A DNA stretch of 64,000 nt from Piscinibacter sp. (GCA_017983795.1 JAGOAS010000014.1:1-64000), one strand, 5' to 3'; positions 8,452 to 18,321 are shown, counted from the first letter of the stretch. Notes: generated by a model from the letters alone, not told the origin. Made by a program: numbers and translations.

Positions 8452-9417
8452 ATGGCACTCGCACGCCGCGCCTTCATCCTCTGCGCGGCTTCGGCGGCCG
8501 CGGGCGTGCGCGCCGAGCCGTATGCGGCCGACGGCCCGGCGCGCCTGCGCGGCGGCGCGCTGCACGGCGTGCTGCTCGACGTCAGCGCGGCCGGGGCGCG
8601 GCTGGTGGCGGTCGGGGAACGGGGCCATGTGCTGCTGTCCGACGACCAGGGGCGCAGCTGGCGCCAGGCCCAGGCGGTGCCGACACGCACCACGCTGACC
8701 TGCGTGCACGCCAGCGACGCGCGCAGCCTGTGGGCGGCCGGCCACGGCGGCGTGATCCTGCGCTCGGACGACGCCGGCGAACACTGGAGCGTCGCCGCCG
8801 GCAAGGCCGACGGCGCCGACGTGCTGCTGGCGATCCGCGTCGAACCCGGCGGCCGCGGCCTGGCGGTCGGCGGCTTCGGCGTCGCGCAGCAGACCAGCGA
8901 CGGCGGCCAGCACTGGGCGCCGGCCACGCTGGTCGACGGCGAGGCCGGCGAACGCCACCTGAACCGCATTTTCGTCTCGGCGAGCGGCGCCTGGCTGATC
9001 GCCGCCGAAGGCGGCCAGGTGCTGCGCCAGGGCGCCGCCGGCGAGCGCTGGCAGGCGGTCAAGACCCCGTACAACGGCTCGCTGTGGGGCGGCGTCGCGC
9101 TGGGCGAGCGGCTGCTCGCCTGCGGCATGCGCGGCAACCTGGTGATCAGCACCGACGATGGCCGCAGCTGGAGCCACCAGGCGGTCGCCGAGGCCGGCTC
9201 GTTCACCGCCGCGGTGGCGCTGCCCGACGGGCGCGCCGCGCTGGTCGGCGTCGACGGCACGCTGGTGCTCGGCGACGCCGGCGAGCGCCGCTTCCAGTTC
9301 CATCGTCTCGACGACCGTGCCACCCTCACGGGCGCGTTTGCCCTGCCCTCCGGGCCGCTCGCGCTGGCTACGATGAGCGGCATGCGCATCGTCGATCCAC
9401 GGCAGATCGGGCGCTGA
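8452..9417 (+). CDS. BNR/YCF48-like beta-propeller exported protein
   Basis: About 321 residues with an ARRAF leader reminiscent of a twin-arginine signal, then repeated blocks of the type LSDDQGRSW, RSDDAGEHW, QTSDGGQHW and STDDGRSW. These are Asp-box/BNR repeats of the photosystem II stability factor (Ycf48)-like propeller family. A GTG at 8440 would extend it by four residues; I prefer the ATG at 8452. In other bacteria such proteins are encoded with DUF1302/DUF1329 and RND genes, as here, where they are thought to be periplasmic assembly or binding partners. No role in photosynthesis is implied. Confidence 0.8.
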   Translation: MALARRAFILCAASAAAGVRAEPYAADGPARLRGGALHGVLLDVSAAGARLVAVGERGHVLLSDDQGRSWRQAQAVPTRTTLTCVHASDARSLWAAGHGGVILRSDDAGEHWSVAAGKADGADVLLAIRVEPGGRGLAVGGFGVAQQTSDGGQHWAPATLVDGEAGERHLNRIFVSASGAWLIAAEGGQVLRQGAAGERWQAVKTPYNGSLWGGVALGERLLACGMRGNLVISTDDGRSWSHQAVAEAGSFTAAVALPDGRAALVGVDGTLVLGDAGERRFQFHRLDDRATLTGAFALPSGPLALATMSGMRIVDPRQIGR

Positions 9418-9433
9418 TCGACAGGAGCCCACG

Positions 9434-10402
9434 ATGGCCAGGATCCTCCAGCACGAGTCCCGGGACGTCGACGACCAGGCCAAGGCCTTGAACGACTGGC
9501 AGCAGAGCTACGAACAGCTCGGCTGCGGCCGCTTCCGTGGCTCGGCCTGGCAGCTGGTGATGGATCAGGGCGTGCTGCTGCGCGAGTCGACCAACCGGCC
9601 GCTGGCCGAGCACATCACGCCGCCCAAGGACCATCTGGTGCTGGCGCTGCCGGTGACCGTGGAGCCCGGCTCGGTGTTCAGCGGCCGGCCGATGGAGCGC
9701 GACTCGCTGATGGTGCTGTCCGACCGCGAGCAGTACGACGTGATCTCGGCCGGCGCGCTCGACCTGATCGGCCTGTCGGTGCACAGCGACACGGTGGCCG
9801 CGACGCTGGCGCCCTCGAAGATCGAATGGCTGGAGCGCGCCGAGCGCGAGCGCAGCCTCGAGCTGCCCCCCGACGTGGCCGCCTCGATCCGCCAGGTGCT
9901 GCTGGCGGTGTGCGCCGGCGCCGAGCGCAAGATCGACTCGCTGGCCGAGCCCGCCAACGAGACCACGCTGCTGGCGGCCACGCTGACGCAGGCGGTGATG
10001 CTGGCGATGCGCGGCAACGATGCCGAGCGGGCCTCGTCGATCCCGCGCCGCGCCGACAGCCGGCTGCGCGTCGTCAAGCGGGCGATCGAGTTCATGCGCG
10101 CCAACCTGGTCAACGACATCGGCATCCCGGAGATCTGCGCCGCCGCCTTCGCCAGCCGGCGCACGCTGCAGTACTGCTTCGAGGAGTTCATGCACACCAC
10201 GCCGCAGGCGCACCTGCGTGCGCTGCGGCTCAACGAGGCGCGCCGCGCGCTGAAGCTGCGCGCCGACCAGCCGATCACCGAAGTGGCCAGCCTGCTGGGC
10301 TTCAGCAGCGCCAGCCACTTCACGCGCCACTACAAGCTGATGTTCGACGAGCTGCCATCGCAGACGCTGAAATACAACGGCTGCGGCCCGTTCGGCGTCT
10401 GA
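9434..10402 (+). CDS. AraC family transcriptional regulator
   Basis: 322 residues: an N-terminal sensing domain (about 1-200) and a C-terminal double helix-turn-helix of AraC type (about 215-315, with blocks NDIGIPEICAAAFASRRTLQ and EVASLLGFSSASHFTRHYK). The sensing half begins like the AraC regulators found beside amine and alcohol oxidation genes, but the effector cannot be assigned. It lies 16 bases after the BNR gene and 18 bases before an acyl-CoA ligase, both on the same strand, so it may be transcribed with them and regulate this block or the amine dehydrogenase upstream. Confidence 0.88.
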   Translation: MARILQHESRDVDDQAKALNDWQQSYEQLGCGRFRGSAWQLVMDQGVLLRESTNRPLAEHITPPKDHLVLALPVTVEPGSVFSGRPMERDSLMVLSDREQYDVISAGALDLIGLSVHSDTVAATLAPSKIEWLERAERERSLELPPDVAASIRQVLLAVCAGAERKIDSLAEPANETTLLAATLTQAVMLAMRGNDAERASSIPRRADSRLRVVKRAIEFMRANLVNDIGIPEICAAAFASRRTLQYCFEEFMHTTPQAHLRALRLNEARRALKLRADQPITEVASLLGFSSASHFTRHYKLMFDELPSQTLKYNGCGPFGV

Positions 10403-10420
10403 ACTGAGAGGGGGGAAGAC

Positions 10421-12112
<1,692 letters not shown>

Positions 12113-12191
12113 GCGCTGCCCGATCGCCGCCGCGGCGACAATGGGCGCCGGAGCAATCCGCTCGCGACCCCAACAAACGAGGCAACACCCC

Positions 12192-12767
12192 ATGTCAGGC
12201 GCCGGCTTCCACGTCCACGGCCCGCACGACCACGAGGTCGAACACGCGGCGCAGCACGAACCCACCGGCATGGCCGGGCAGATCGCGGTGGTCACCGCCG
12301 TCATCGCCACCATCGGCGCGCTGTTCGCCTACCAGGGCGGGGCGACGCAGGCCAACGCCGGCCTCTTGAAGAACGACGCCGCGATCAAGAAGACCGAGGC
12401 CTCGAACCAGTGGAACTACTACCAGGCCAAGAGCAGCAAGCAGAACCTCTCGGAGCTGGCGCTGGAACTGGTGCCCGAAGCGCGCAAGCCCTTCTACCAG
12501 GACGAGATCAAGCGCTACAAGGCCGAGAAGGCGGAAATCAAGACCGCTGCCGACAAGCTCGAGGCCGAGGCCAAGGACTTCGATGAACGCAGCGCCGAGC
12601 AGATGCACCAGCACCACCGCTGGGCGCAGGCCACCACCGCGCTGCAGGTGGCGATCGCGATGGCGGCCATCGCGCTGCTGACCAAGAGCAAGAAGCTCGA
12701 ATACTTGATGTTCGGCGTCAGCGCGATCGGCCTCGCGCTGGGCGCTGCGGCCTGGTTCCACCTCTGA
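12192..12767 (+). CDS. DUF4337 family membrane protein
   Basis: 191 residues: a histidine-rich N-terminus (HVHGPHDHEVEH), a transmembrane helix (about 30-50), a charged coiled-coil middle (about 75-145, KAEKAEIKTAADKLEAEAK) and two C-terminal helices (about 155-190). This is the layout of DUF4337, of unknown function. The ATG at 12192 is chosen because the longer in-frame start at 12141 lacks a ribosome site and would add a poorly conserved segment. It sits alone after the ligase gene; the 79 bases before it hold no recognised signal. Confidence 0.8.
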   Translation: MSGAGFHVHGPHDHEVEHAAQHEPTGMAGQIAVVTAVIATIGALFAYQGGATQANAGLLKNDAAIKKTEASNQWNYYQAKSSKQNLSELALELVPEARKPFYQDEIKRYKAEKAEIKTAADKLEAEAKDFDERSAEQMHQHHRWAQATTALQVAIAMAAIALLTKSKKLEYLMFGVSAIGLALGAAAWFHL

Positions 12768-12799
12768 GCACCGGCGCCCACCAGCCCAAGCTCTCGGCC

Positions 12800-13384
12800 A
12801 TGCTGCAGGCATTGGCCGCGGACGAGACGCGCGAGCGCATCGCCGTCGCCGACCTGCTCGACGCCCTGGGCGACCGGGCGCTGGCGGCGCTGCTGTTCGT
12901 ATTCGCTTTCCCCAACGTGCTGCCGGTGCCGCCGGGCACCTCGGGGGTGCTGGGCGCGCCGCTGCTGTTCCTGGCCGCGCAGATGGCCTTCAACATGCGC
13001 GCCTGGCTGCCCGCGGTGATCGCGCGCCGCTCGATGGCGCGGCAGGACTACGCCGCGCTGGTGCGCCGCATCGCGCCCTGGCTCGCCCGTGCCGAGCGCC
13101 TGATGAAGCCGCGCCTCACGCCGCTGGCCAGCGGGGCGATGGAGTCGGTGGTCGGCACGGTCTGCCTGCTGCTCGCGCTGGTGCTGGTGCTGCCCGTCCC
13201 GCTGGGCAACATGCTGCCGGCGCTCGCCATCTGCCTGCTGGCGATGGGCATCCTCGAGCGCGACGGCCTGTGGGTGCTGGTCGGGCTCGCCGCGGCGGCG
13301 GCGGCTGCCGCCCTCGTCTCCGGCGTGGTCTGGGCGATCGCGAAGGCGGCGCTCTACTTCGTCACTGGGGTGCTGGGCGGCTGA
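12800..13384 (+). CDS. exoD: ExoD family membrane protein
   Basis: 194 residues with the ExoD signature: a short cytoplasmic start with RIAVADLLDALGDRA, then hydrophobic segments containing FAFPNVLPVPPGTSGVLGAPLL and a second LPVPLGNMLPALAICLLAMGI repeat. ExoD was named for an effect on exopolysaccharide production in rhizobia; its molecular role is not established. No earlier start exists in frame before the stop at the end of the DUF4337 gene. Its 3' end overlaps the convergent copper-binding protein gene by about 30 bases. Confidence 0.8.
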   Translation: MLQALAADETRERIAVADLLDALGDRALAALLFVFAFPNVLPVPPGTSGVLGAPLLFLAAQMAFNMRAWLPAVIARRSMARQDYAALVRRIAPWLARAERLMKPRLTPLASGAMESVVGTVCLLLALVLVLPVPLGNMLPALAICLLAMGILERDGLWVLVGLAAAAAAAALVSGVVWAIAKAALYFVTGVLGG

Positions 13385-13653
13385 AGCTCGGTGACCACGA
13401 GGGCGCCGCCCTCGCGCGCGGCCTTGAAGCGCACCTTGTCGCCGGCCTTCACGCGCTCGAGCAGCGCCTTGTCCTTGACGACGAAGATCATCGTCATCGG
13501 CGGCATCTCGAGATTCTTGATCTCGCCATGCTTGAGCGTGAGCTTGCCGGCGGCCTTGTCGACCTTGCGCACCTCGCCATCGGTCAGCTCGTCGGCGCGC
13601 GCCACGCCGGCGAACGCGAGCGACAACGCGAGCAGCGAAAGCAGCTTCTTCAT
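13354..13653 (-). CDS. CusF-like periplasmic copper-binding protein
   Basis: A 99-residue secreted protein (signal peptide to about residue 20) with the CusF OB-fold pattern: a histidine in KHGEI followed by EMPPMTM. In E. coli CusF the copper ligands are His, Trp, Met, Met in HDPIAAVNWPEMTM; here the tryptophan position is methionine while both later methionines and the histidine remain. It is the last of three copper-type genes on this strand (cupredoxin, DUF411 protein, this one), 17 bases after the DUF411 gene. Role: periplasmic Cu(I)/Ag(I) binding or delivery. Confidence 0.85.
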   Translation of the reverse strand: MKKLLSLLALSLAFAGVARADELTDGEVRKVDKAAGKLTLKHGEIKNLEMPPMTMIFVVKDKALLERVKAGDKVRFKAAREGGALVVTELQPPSTPVTK

Positions 13654-13670
13654 CGGTGGATCTCCAGAGC

Positions 13671-14147
13671 TCAGCGGTAGCTGTTGAACACGCGCGTGCT
13701 GCCGTCGGCGGCGACCAGCAGCACGTCGAAGGCATCCTTGCGGCCGCCGTACTCGGGGCCGTCCATGCCGGGCGAGCCGATCGGCATGCCGGGCACGGCC
13801 AGGCCCACGGCCTCGGGCTTCTCGCGCAGCAGGCGCTGCACGTCCTTGGCCGGCACATGGCCCTCGATGGCGTAGCGGCCGATCAGCGCGGTGTGGCAGG
13901 AGCCCAGCGCCAGCGGAATGCGCATGCGCTGGCGCGCCGCGGTGTTGCCGGTCTCGTGCACGGTGAAGCGGAAGCCGCTCTTTTCCATGTGGGCGATCCA
14001 GTCCTTGCAGCAGCCGCAGGTCGGGCTCTTCCAGACATCGACCTGCTGCACGGCGTTCGCTTGCGCCTGCGCGAGCGCCGCGGCGGGCAGGGCCAGCGCG
14101 GCGAGGCCGGCGAGCGTGAACTGGCGGCGGTTGGTTTGGCTTGTCAT
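13671..14147 (-). CDS. DUF411 family exported CxCC metal-binding protein
   Basis: 158 residues with a leader that could be Tat-like (NRRQFTLAGLAALALPAAALA) and the DUF411 motif SPTCGCCKDW near residue 44, plus the conserved PVPGMPIGSPGM-type block near residue 125 (here LAVPGMPIGSPGM). DUF411 proteins are usually encoded with copper resistance genes, consistent with the neighbours here. Its ATG overlaps the upstream cupredoxin stop. The thioredoxin-like fold with CGCC suggests metal or thiol chemistry in the periplasm. Confidence 0.85.
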   Translation of the reverse strand: MTSQTNRRQFTLAGLAALALPAAALAQAQANAVQQVDVWKSPTCGCCKDWIAHMEKSGFRFTVHETGNTAARQRMRIPLALGSCHTALIGRYAIEGHVPAKDVQRLLREKPEAVGLAVPGMPIGSPGMDGPEYGGRKDAFDVLLVAADGSTRVFNSYR

Positions 14148-14665
14148 TTCAAAAGACTCCGTTTGGCAGCGGCGCGGGCCACGACGACCTGCCCCACCAT
14201 GCCGGCCTGGTAGTGGCCGGCGATCAGGCAGGCGAACTCGAATTCGCCGGCGCGGTTGAAGGTCCACACGATCTCGGCGCTGGCGCCCGGCGCGACGTGC
14301 GCCATGTAGGGCTCGTCGTGCTGCATCTCGGGAAACTTCGCCATCAGCGCGGCGTGCTCGTCCAGCGTCTGCCGGGTGCCGAGCACGAACTCGTGCAGCG
14401 TGGCGCCGCGGTTGCGGATCACGAAGCGCACGGTCTCGCCCTCGCGCACCGCGATGCGCGCGGGCGTGAAGCGCATGTCGTCGCTCATGCCGACCTCGAT
14501 GCGCCGCCGCGCGGCGGCGCGCTCGGCGGCGATGCCCCAGGGCTTCTGTTCCTTGACGACAGTGCCGCGCTGCTGCGCGTGCGCGGCGTCGCCATGCGCC
14601 AGCACGCCGGCGGGCAGCGCGGCGAGCAGCAGCGCCGCGATGCGGCGGCGATCGATGCGAATCAT
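14144..14665 (-). CDS. Secreted cupredoxin (type 1 copper protein)
   Basis: 173 residues from the chosen ATG at 14665 (an in-frame ATG at 14695 would add ten residues before the signal peptide). After a leader ending AGVLAHG comes a plastocyanin-like fold with the copper ligands visible as LHEF (His) and CLIAGHYQAGM (Cys, His, Met at spacing 5 and 5). It heads the minus-strand copper trio. It could shuttle electrons to copper enzymes or supply copper, for example to a nitrous oxide or nitrite reductase; no such reductase is in the window. Confidence 0.85.
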   Translation of the reverse strand: MIRIDRRRIAALLLAALPAGVLAHGDAAHAQQRGTVVKEQKPWGIAAERAAARRRIEVGMSDDMRFTPARIAVREGETVRFVIRNRGATLHEFVLGTRQTLDEHAALMAKFPEMQHDEPYMAHVAPGASAEIVWTFNRAGEFEFACLIAGHYQAGMVGQVVVARAAAKRSLLK

Positions 14666-14784
14666 GTGGGTGCGTGAAGCGCGGACGAGCAGCATGCCCG
14701 GCGGGCGCGACTGTAGCGCGAGCCGGCGCTCACGCGCTGCCGCGCGCCATCAAACCCTGCGCGCCGAGCAGCTTCTGAAACGCC

Positions 14785-14807
14785 TCGACACCATTGAGCG
14801 GTGTCGA
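14785..14807 (-). terminator. Hairpin, possible terminator after badI
   Basis: Perfect 8-bp stem TCGACACC / GGTGTCGA with a 7-base loop, 10 bases after the badI stop. There is no clear T-run, so it may instead be an mRNA-stabilising hairpin. Confidence 0.4.
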
Positions 14808-14816
14808 ATCACCGAG

Positions 14817-15599
14817 CTACTTGGCGTGCTTGCGGAAATCGGGCTTGCGCTTCTCTTTCAGTGCCGCCACGCCTTCGCGCGACTCGTCGGTGTCGTAGTA
14901 CAGCTTGAGCGCATACATGCCCATGCCGGCGATGCCGCTCTGGTGCGCGGTGTCCATGTTGAAGCTGCGCTTGGCGATGGCGATGGCGGTGGGGCTGCGC
15001 TCGCAGATCGTCTCGGCCCATTCCTGCACCGTCGCATCGAGTTGCTCGTGCGGCACGCAGATGTTGGCCAGGCCCATGGCCACCGCCTCGGGGCCCGAGT
15101 AGCGCTTGTTGAGGTACCAGATCTCGCGCGCCTTCTTCTCGCCCACCACGCGCGCCAGGAAGGCCGTGCCGTAGCCCGGGTCGACCGAGCCCATCTTCGG
15201 GCCGACCTGGCCGAAGATCGCCTTCTCGGAGCAGATGGTCAGGTCGCAGATCGTGCACAGCACGTTGCCGCCGCCGATGGCGAAGCCCTGCACGCGCGCA
15301 ATCACCGGCTTGGGCACGTCGCGGATGGCGGTGTGCAGTTCCTCCATCGGCAGGCCGATGGTGCCGCGGCCGTCGTAGTTGCCGTCGTGCGCGCCCTGGT
15401 CGCCGCCGGTGCAGAAGGCCTTCTCGCCGGCGCCGGCCAGCACGATGCAGCCCACGCTGCGGTCGTAGCCCGCCTTGTTGAGCGCCTTGATGAGCTCGTC
15501 GCAGGTGGTGCCGCGGAAGGCGTTCATCTTCTCCGGGCGGTTGATGGTGATCCAGGCCACGCCGTTGCGGATCTCGTAGAGGATGTCCTGGAAGTCCAT
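14817..15599 (-). CDS. badI: 2-ketocyclohexanecarboxyl-CoA hydrolase (BadI)
   Basis: 260 residues of the crotonase superfamily, close to MenB/BadI: GGDQGAHDG near residue 65, the oxyanion-hole block GFAIGGGN near 105, and GSVDPGYGTAFLARVVGEKKAREIWYLNKRY near 140, which parallels the MenB segment GSFDGGYG (quoted only in part here as GSVDPGYG). BadI cleaves the ring of 2-ketocyclohexane-1-carboxyl-CoA to pimelyl-CoA in Rhodopseudomonas palustris. It follows the Rrf2 gene by 26 bases with AAAGG before the ATG, and completes the alicyclic branch whose other members (BadH, BadK-like) are encoded 10 kb away. Confidence 0.85.
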   Translation of the reverse strand: MDFQDILYEIRNGVAWITINRPEKMNAFRGTTCDELIKALNKAGYDRSVGCIVLAGAGEKAFCTGGDQGAHDGNYDGRGTIGLPMEELHTAIRDVPKPVIARVQGFAIGGGNVLCTICDLTICSEKAIFGQVGPKMGSVDPGYGTAFLARVVGEKKAREIWYLNKRYSGPEAVAMGLANICVPHEQLDATVQEWAETICERSPTAIAIAKRSFNMDTAHQSGIAGMGMYALKLYYDTDESREGVAALKEKRKPDFRKHAK

Positions 15600-15625
15600 G
15601 AGTGCCTTTCGTCCTTCGGTCTTGC

Positions 15626-16057
15626 TCAGCCCGCGGCCACCGCGCTGCCCGCGCCCGCCGCACGCCCCACTTCCTTCAGCAGCGTGGCGATGGTGACCGA
15701 GCCCAGCGTCGCCACCGCGATCTGGTCGATCTCGCCCAGCACGCGCGCCAGCGCGTCGTGCGTGGCGCCGGCCTGCGGCGGCGGCTCGGGCAGCCCCTGC
15801 GCCAGGTCTTCGAACAGCACGATGACGTTGAGCAGCGTGAGCCGCCGCGCATTGCCGATGAAGCGGTAGCCGCCGCCGACGCCGCGCACCGACGCGACGA
15901 TGCGCGCCCGTACCAGCTCCGACAGCACCTTGGCCAGGTGGTGTGCCGATTCGCCGTATTTCTCGGCGATCTCGCTGGCCGGGATGTGCTCCTCCGGCCG
16001 CGCCGCGAATTCGAGCACGCTGTACAGCGCGAGCAAGGTGTTCTTCTGCAGCTTCAT
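15626..16057 (-). CDS. Rrf2 family transcriptional repressor, BadM-like, cysteine-free
   Basis: 143 residues with the Rrf2 winged helix-turn-helix (residues 1-80: KNTLLALYSVLEFAA, ASEIAEKY, GVGGGYRF). It contains no cysteine at all, so it cannot ligate an Fe-S cluster in the way IscR or NsrR do. R. palustris BadM, an Rrf2 protein, represses benzoyl-CoA reductase genes, and the neighbour here is badI; a role in controlling the aromatic genes is therefore likely. Its ATG overlaps the GNAT stop (ATGA), and a GGTA-N6-TACC palindrome lies in the promoter of the pair, suggesting autoregulation. The ligand is unknown, perhaps an aromatic CoA ester. Confidence 0.87.
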   Translation of the reverse strand: MKLQKNTLLALYSVLEFAARPEEHIPASEIAEKYGESAHHLAKVLSELVRARIVASVRGVGGGYRFIGNARRLTLLNVIVLFEDLAQGLPEPPPQAGATHDALARVLGEIDQIAVATLGSVTIATLLKEVGRAAGAGSAVAAG

Positions 16058-16599
16058 CGGCGCGTCCTCCGCGCTGCGCCCGCGTCGGCATCGGCCGGCG
16101 CAGCGATCTCCATCTCCAGCGGCAGCAGATGGCCGGCGCGCATGCCCTGGCTGCGGAAGAAGGACTGGATCAGCGAGTTGTTGCTGGCCGTCATCGTGCG
16201 CATCATCTGCACGCCCTCGCGGCGGAAGCGCTGCGCCAGCTCCGACAGCAGCCGCCCGCCCACGCCGCCCTGGCGCGCGCTGGGCATGACGTCGATGGCG
16301 AACAGCCAGCCGCAGGGCGGCGCGCCGAACTCCCAGTCGCGCACCTCGCCGATCACGAAGCCGCACACGCGGCCCTCGCTCTCGGCCACCAGGAAGTGGC
16401 GCTCGCCCTGCCCCTTGATGCCGTAGCGCCGGTAGACGCGCTGCCAGTAGGCGGCCTTGTGCAGGCCGGTCACGGTGGCGTCCAGCGCCACCACCGCGGG
16501 CATGTCGGCCGCCTTGACGGTGCGGATGCGCAGCGCGGGTTCGGCGGCCGGGCTCGCCTTGCCCGCGCGGGTCTTGAGGCGGGGGGGTTCGACGCTCAT
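16054..16599 (-). CDS. GNAT family acetyltransferase
   Basis: 181 residues; a GNAT fold starting at about residue 25 (LRIRTVKAADMPAVVALD) with the acetyl-CoA loop ARQGGVGGRLLSEL near residue 115. It is translationally coupled to the rrf2 gene. R. palustris has a GNAT gene (badL) near badM, so the GNAT-Rrf2-BadI grouping is reminiscent of that locus; a similar substrate or a lysine-acetylation role is inference. The ATG at 16599 lies 34 bases from the palindromic operator, which also faces the divergent DUF2249 gene. Confidence 0.82.
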   Translation of the reverse strand: MSVEPPRLKTRAGKASPAAEPALRIRTVKAADMPAVVALDATVTGLHKAAYWQRVYRRYGIKGQGERHFLVAESEGRVCGFVIGEVRDWEFGAPPCGWLFAIDVMPSARQGGVGGRLLSELAQRFRREGVQMMRTMTASNNSLIQSFFRSQGMRAGHLLPLEMEIAAPADADAGAARRTRR

Positions 16600-16632
16600 C
16601 GTGCGGTTTTGTATCACATCGAAGGTCGAAAT

Positions 16633-16646
16633 GGTATTCTGGTACC
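16633..16646. promoter_or_regulatory. GGTA-N6-TACC palindrome, candidate Rrf2 operator (site 1)
   Basis: GGTATTCTGGTACC between the divergent GNAT-rrf2-badI and DUF2249-NnrS-like operons. Both half-sites match the form seen at four other promoters in the window. A weak FNR-like sequence (TTGTATCACATCGA, 16609-16622) is 10 bases away. Confidence 0.6.
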
Positions 16647-16663
16647 ACAATAGAAACACTGCG

Positions 16664-16951
16664 ATGCAGGCCACCCGCCTCATGAACGCGCCCCCGCTCC
16701 CACCCGATCCGCCGGTCATCCTCGGCGCTGACGGCCGCTGGCACATCGACGTGCGCGGCCTGGCGCCGCCGCAGCCGCTGGTGGCGATCCTGCGCCGCAT
16801 CGATGCGCACGGCGACGACGGCCGGCCGCTGGTGGTGCACCACGACCGCGACCCCGCCCTGCTCTACCCCGAGCTGGCCGAGCGCGGCTGGCGCGCCGAA
16901 CCCATCGCAGGCGAGCCGGGCGAAGTGCGCCTGCTGCTGCAGCCATGGTGA
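16664..16951 (+). CDS. DUF2249 family small protein
   Basis: 95 residues with the TusA/SirA-like DUF2249 pattern: HIDVRGLAPPQPL near residue 27, a middle LVVHHDRDPALLYPEL and a closing EVRLLLQPW. DUF2249 proteins are commonly encoded with NnrS-like membrane proteins, hemerythrins and denitrification genes, as here. A shorter start at 16682 is possible. The stop overlaps the start of the following membrane protein (ATGGTGA). Function unproven; a role in nitric oxide or redox stress is inferred from company kept. Confidence 0.8.
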   Translation: MQATRLMNAPPLPPDPPVILGADGRWHIDVRGLAPPQPLVAILRRIDAHGDDGRPLVVHHDRDPALLYPELAERGWRAEPIAGEPGEVRLLLQPW

Positions 16952-18258
16952 GCCCCGCAGCACCGAAGCGCGCCGCGCTGGGCGGCAGCTTTCTCTCCGG
17001 CGCGACCGGGCGATTGCTGCCGGCCTCGGTGCCGTTTCGCTACTTCGGCGCCGCGACGCTGTTCCATCTCGCCGCCTGGCTGCTGCTGCTGGCCACCGCC
17101 GACGCCTGGCCCGGCTGGCACGGCGGCCTGGGCTGGCCGCTGGCGACGCTGCACCTCGTCACCCTGGGCACGCTGCTGGCCAGCGCCATCGGCGCCAGCC
17201 TGCAGTTGCTGCCGGTGGCCACGCGCCAGCCGGTGCGCTGGCCGCGCCTGCCGGCGCTGCTGTGGTGGCTCTACGTGCCCGGCGTGGCCCTGCTGGTGTG
17301 CGGCATGGGCACGGCGCGGCTCGACTGGCTGGCCGCCGGCGCCGCGATGGTGATCACCGCGCTGCTGCCCTTCGCCGTGCTGCTGGGCCTGAACCTGCAT
17401 GCAGCACGCGGCATGGCCGGCGTGGTGCTGCACGGCTGGGGCGCGCAGGCCGCGTTGGCACTGCTGCTGATCAGCGCAGCGGCCCTGGTGGCGCTGTGGA
17501 CCGGCCACCCGCTGCTGGACCGCGACAGCGCCCGCGGCCTGCACCTGGTGGCCGGCGTCTTCGGCTTCATGGGGCTGCTCGCCTTCGGCTTGTCCTACGT
17601 GCTGCTGCCGATGTTCACGCTCGGCCGCGTGCCCGACGAGCGCCGCCAGGTGATCGCCGGCAGCGTGGCGCTGCTCGCGGTGGCGCTGGCCGCCGCGGCG
17701 CCGCTGCAGCACGCCTTCGCACTGCCGCTGCGCGCCGCGGCGCTGCTGGCCGGCGTGGCCGCGCTGGCGCTGCACCTGCGCCTCGTGCGCGCCATACTGG
17801 CCAGCGCGATGCGCCGCGATCTCGGCACGGCCGGACGCTTGATGGCCGGCGGCTGGGCCGGCCTGGCGCTGGCCCTGGTGGCCGCCGCCGTGGCGCTGGC
17901 CGTCGCGCCCGAGTCGCCCGCCGGCCGGCTGTTCGCGCTGGCCGCCGTGCTCGGCTGGCTGCTGAGCTTCCTGATGGGCGTGCTGCAACGCATCCTGCCC
18001 TTCCTCGCCTCGATGCACGCGGCCCAGGGCCGGCGCCGGCCGCCGACGCCCTCGGCGCTGACCTTGACGCGCGCACTGAGCTGGCATGCCGTCGCACACG
18101 CGCTGGCACTGGCCTTGCTGGCCGCGGGCCTGGCGGCCTCGTCGCCCGTGCTGCTGCGCATCGCCGGCGCGGTGGGCAGCCTGGGTGCGATTTGCTTCGC
18201 CGCCTTCTTCGCCGTGCTGCTGAACCGGTTGCGCCTGTCGCGGGCCGGCGAGGGCTGA
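16945..18258 (+). CDS. Polytopic membrane protein, NnrS / haem-copper oxidase subunit I-like
   Basis: 437 residues, roughly twelve hydrophobic helices. The helix LATLHLVTLGTLLASAIG near residue 70 carries a histidine in the position seen in NnrS-like and CcoN-like haem-binding proteins. NnrS proteins relieve nitric oxide stress. It is coupled to the DUF2249 gene and followed by a hemerythrin gene under the same palindromic operator type, which supports a nitric oxide or oxygen-related job. I am confident of the membrane topology, less so of the exact family. Confidence 0.65.
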   Translation: MVSPAAPKRAALGGSFLSGATGRLLPASVPFRYFGAATLFHLAAWLLLLATADAWPGWHGGLGWPLATLHLVTLGTLLASAIGASLQLLPVATRQPVRWPRLPALLWWLYVPGVALLVCGMGTARLDWLAAGAAMVITALLPFAVLLGLNLHAARGMAGVVLHGWGAQAALALLLISAAALVALWTGHPLLDRDSARGLHLVAGVFGFMGLLAFGLSYVLLPMFTLGRVPDERRQVIAGSVALLAVALAAAAPLQHAFALPLRAAALLAGVAALALHLRLVRAILASAMRRDLGTAGRLMAGGWAGLALALVAAAVALAVAPESPAGRLFALAAVLGWLLSFLMGVLQRILPFLASMHAAQGRRRPPTPSALTLTRALSWHAVAHALALALLAAGLAASSPVLLRIAGAVGSLGAICFAAFFAVLLNRLRLSRAGEG

Positions 18259-18273
18259 GAAGATGTGAATGAA

Positions 18274-18291
18274 CCCGGCGCACCCGCCGGG
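18274..18291 (+). terminator. Hairpin after the NnrS-like gene
   Basis: CCCGGCG / CGCCGGG stem of 7 with a 4-base loop, 16 bases after the stop, followed within 20 bases by CTTGTGTTTAT. Plausible Rho-independent terminator, weak T-tract. Confidence 0.4.
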
Positions 18292-18321
18292 CCCGCCGAC
18301 GGGCTTGTGTTTATCTATTGC

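Noticed and set aside
6039-9389. Minus-strand frame of over 1,100 codons opposite the RND and BNR genes
   Set aside because: Composition is dominated by Arg, His and Gln with no domain; the plus-strand genes explain the coding signal.
8452-9417. Photosystem II assembly factor
   Set aside because: Only the BNR repeat fold is shared; neighbours are DUF1302/DUF1329/RND genes and there is no photosynthesis gene in the window.
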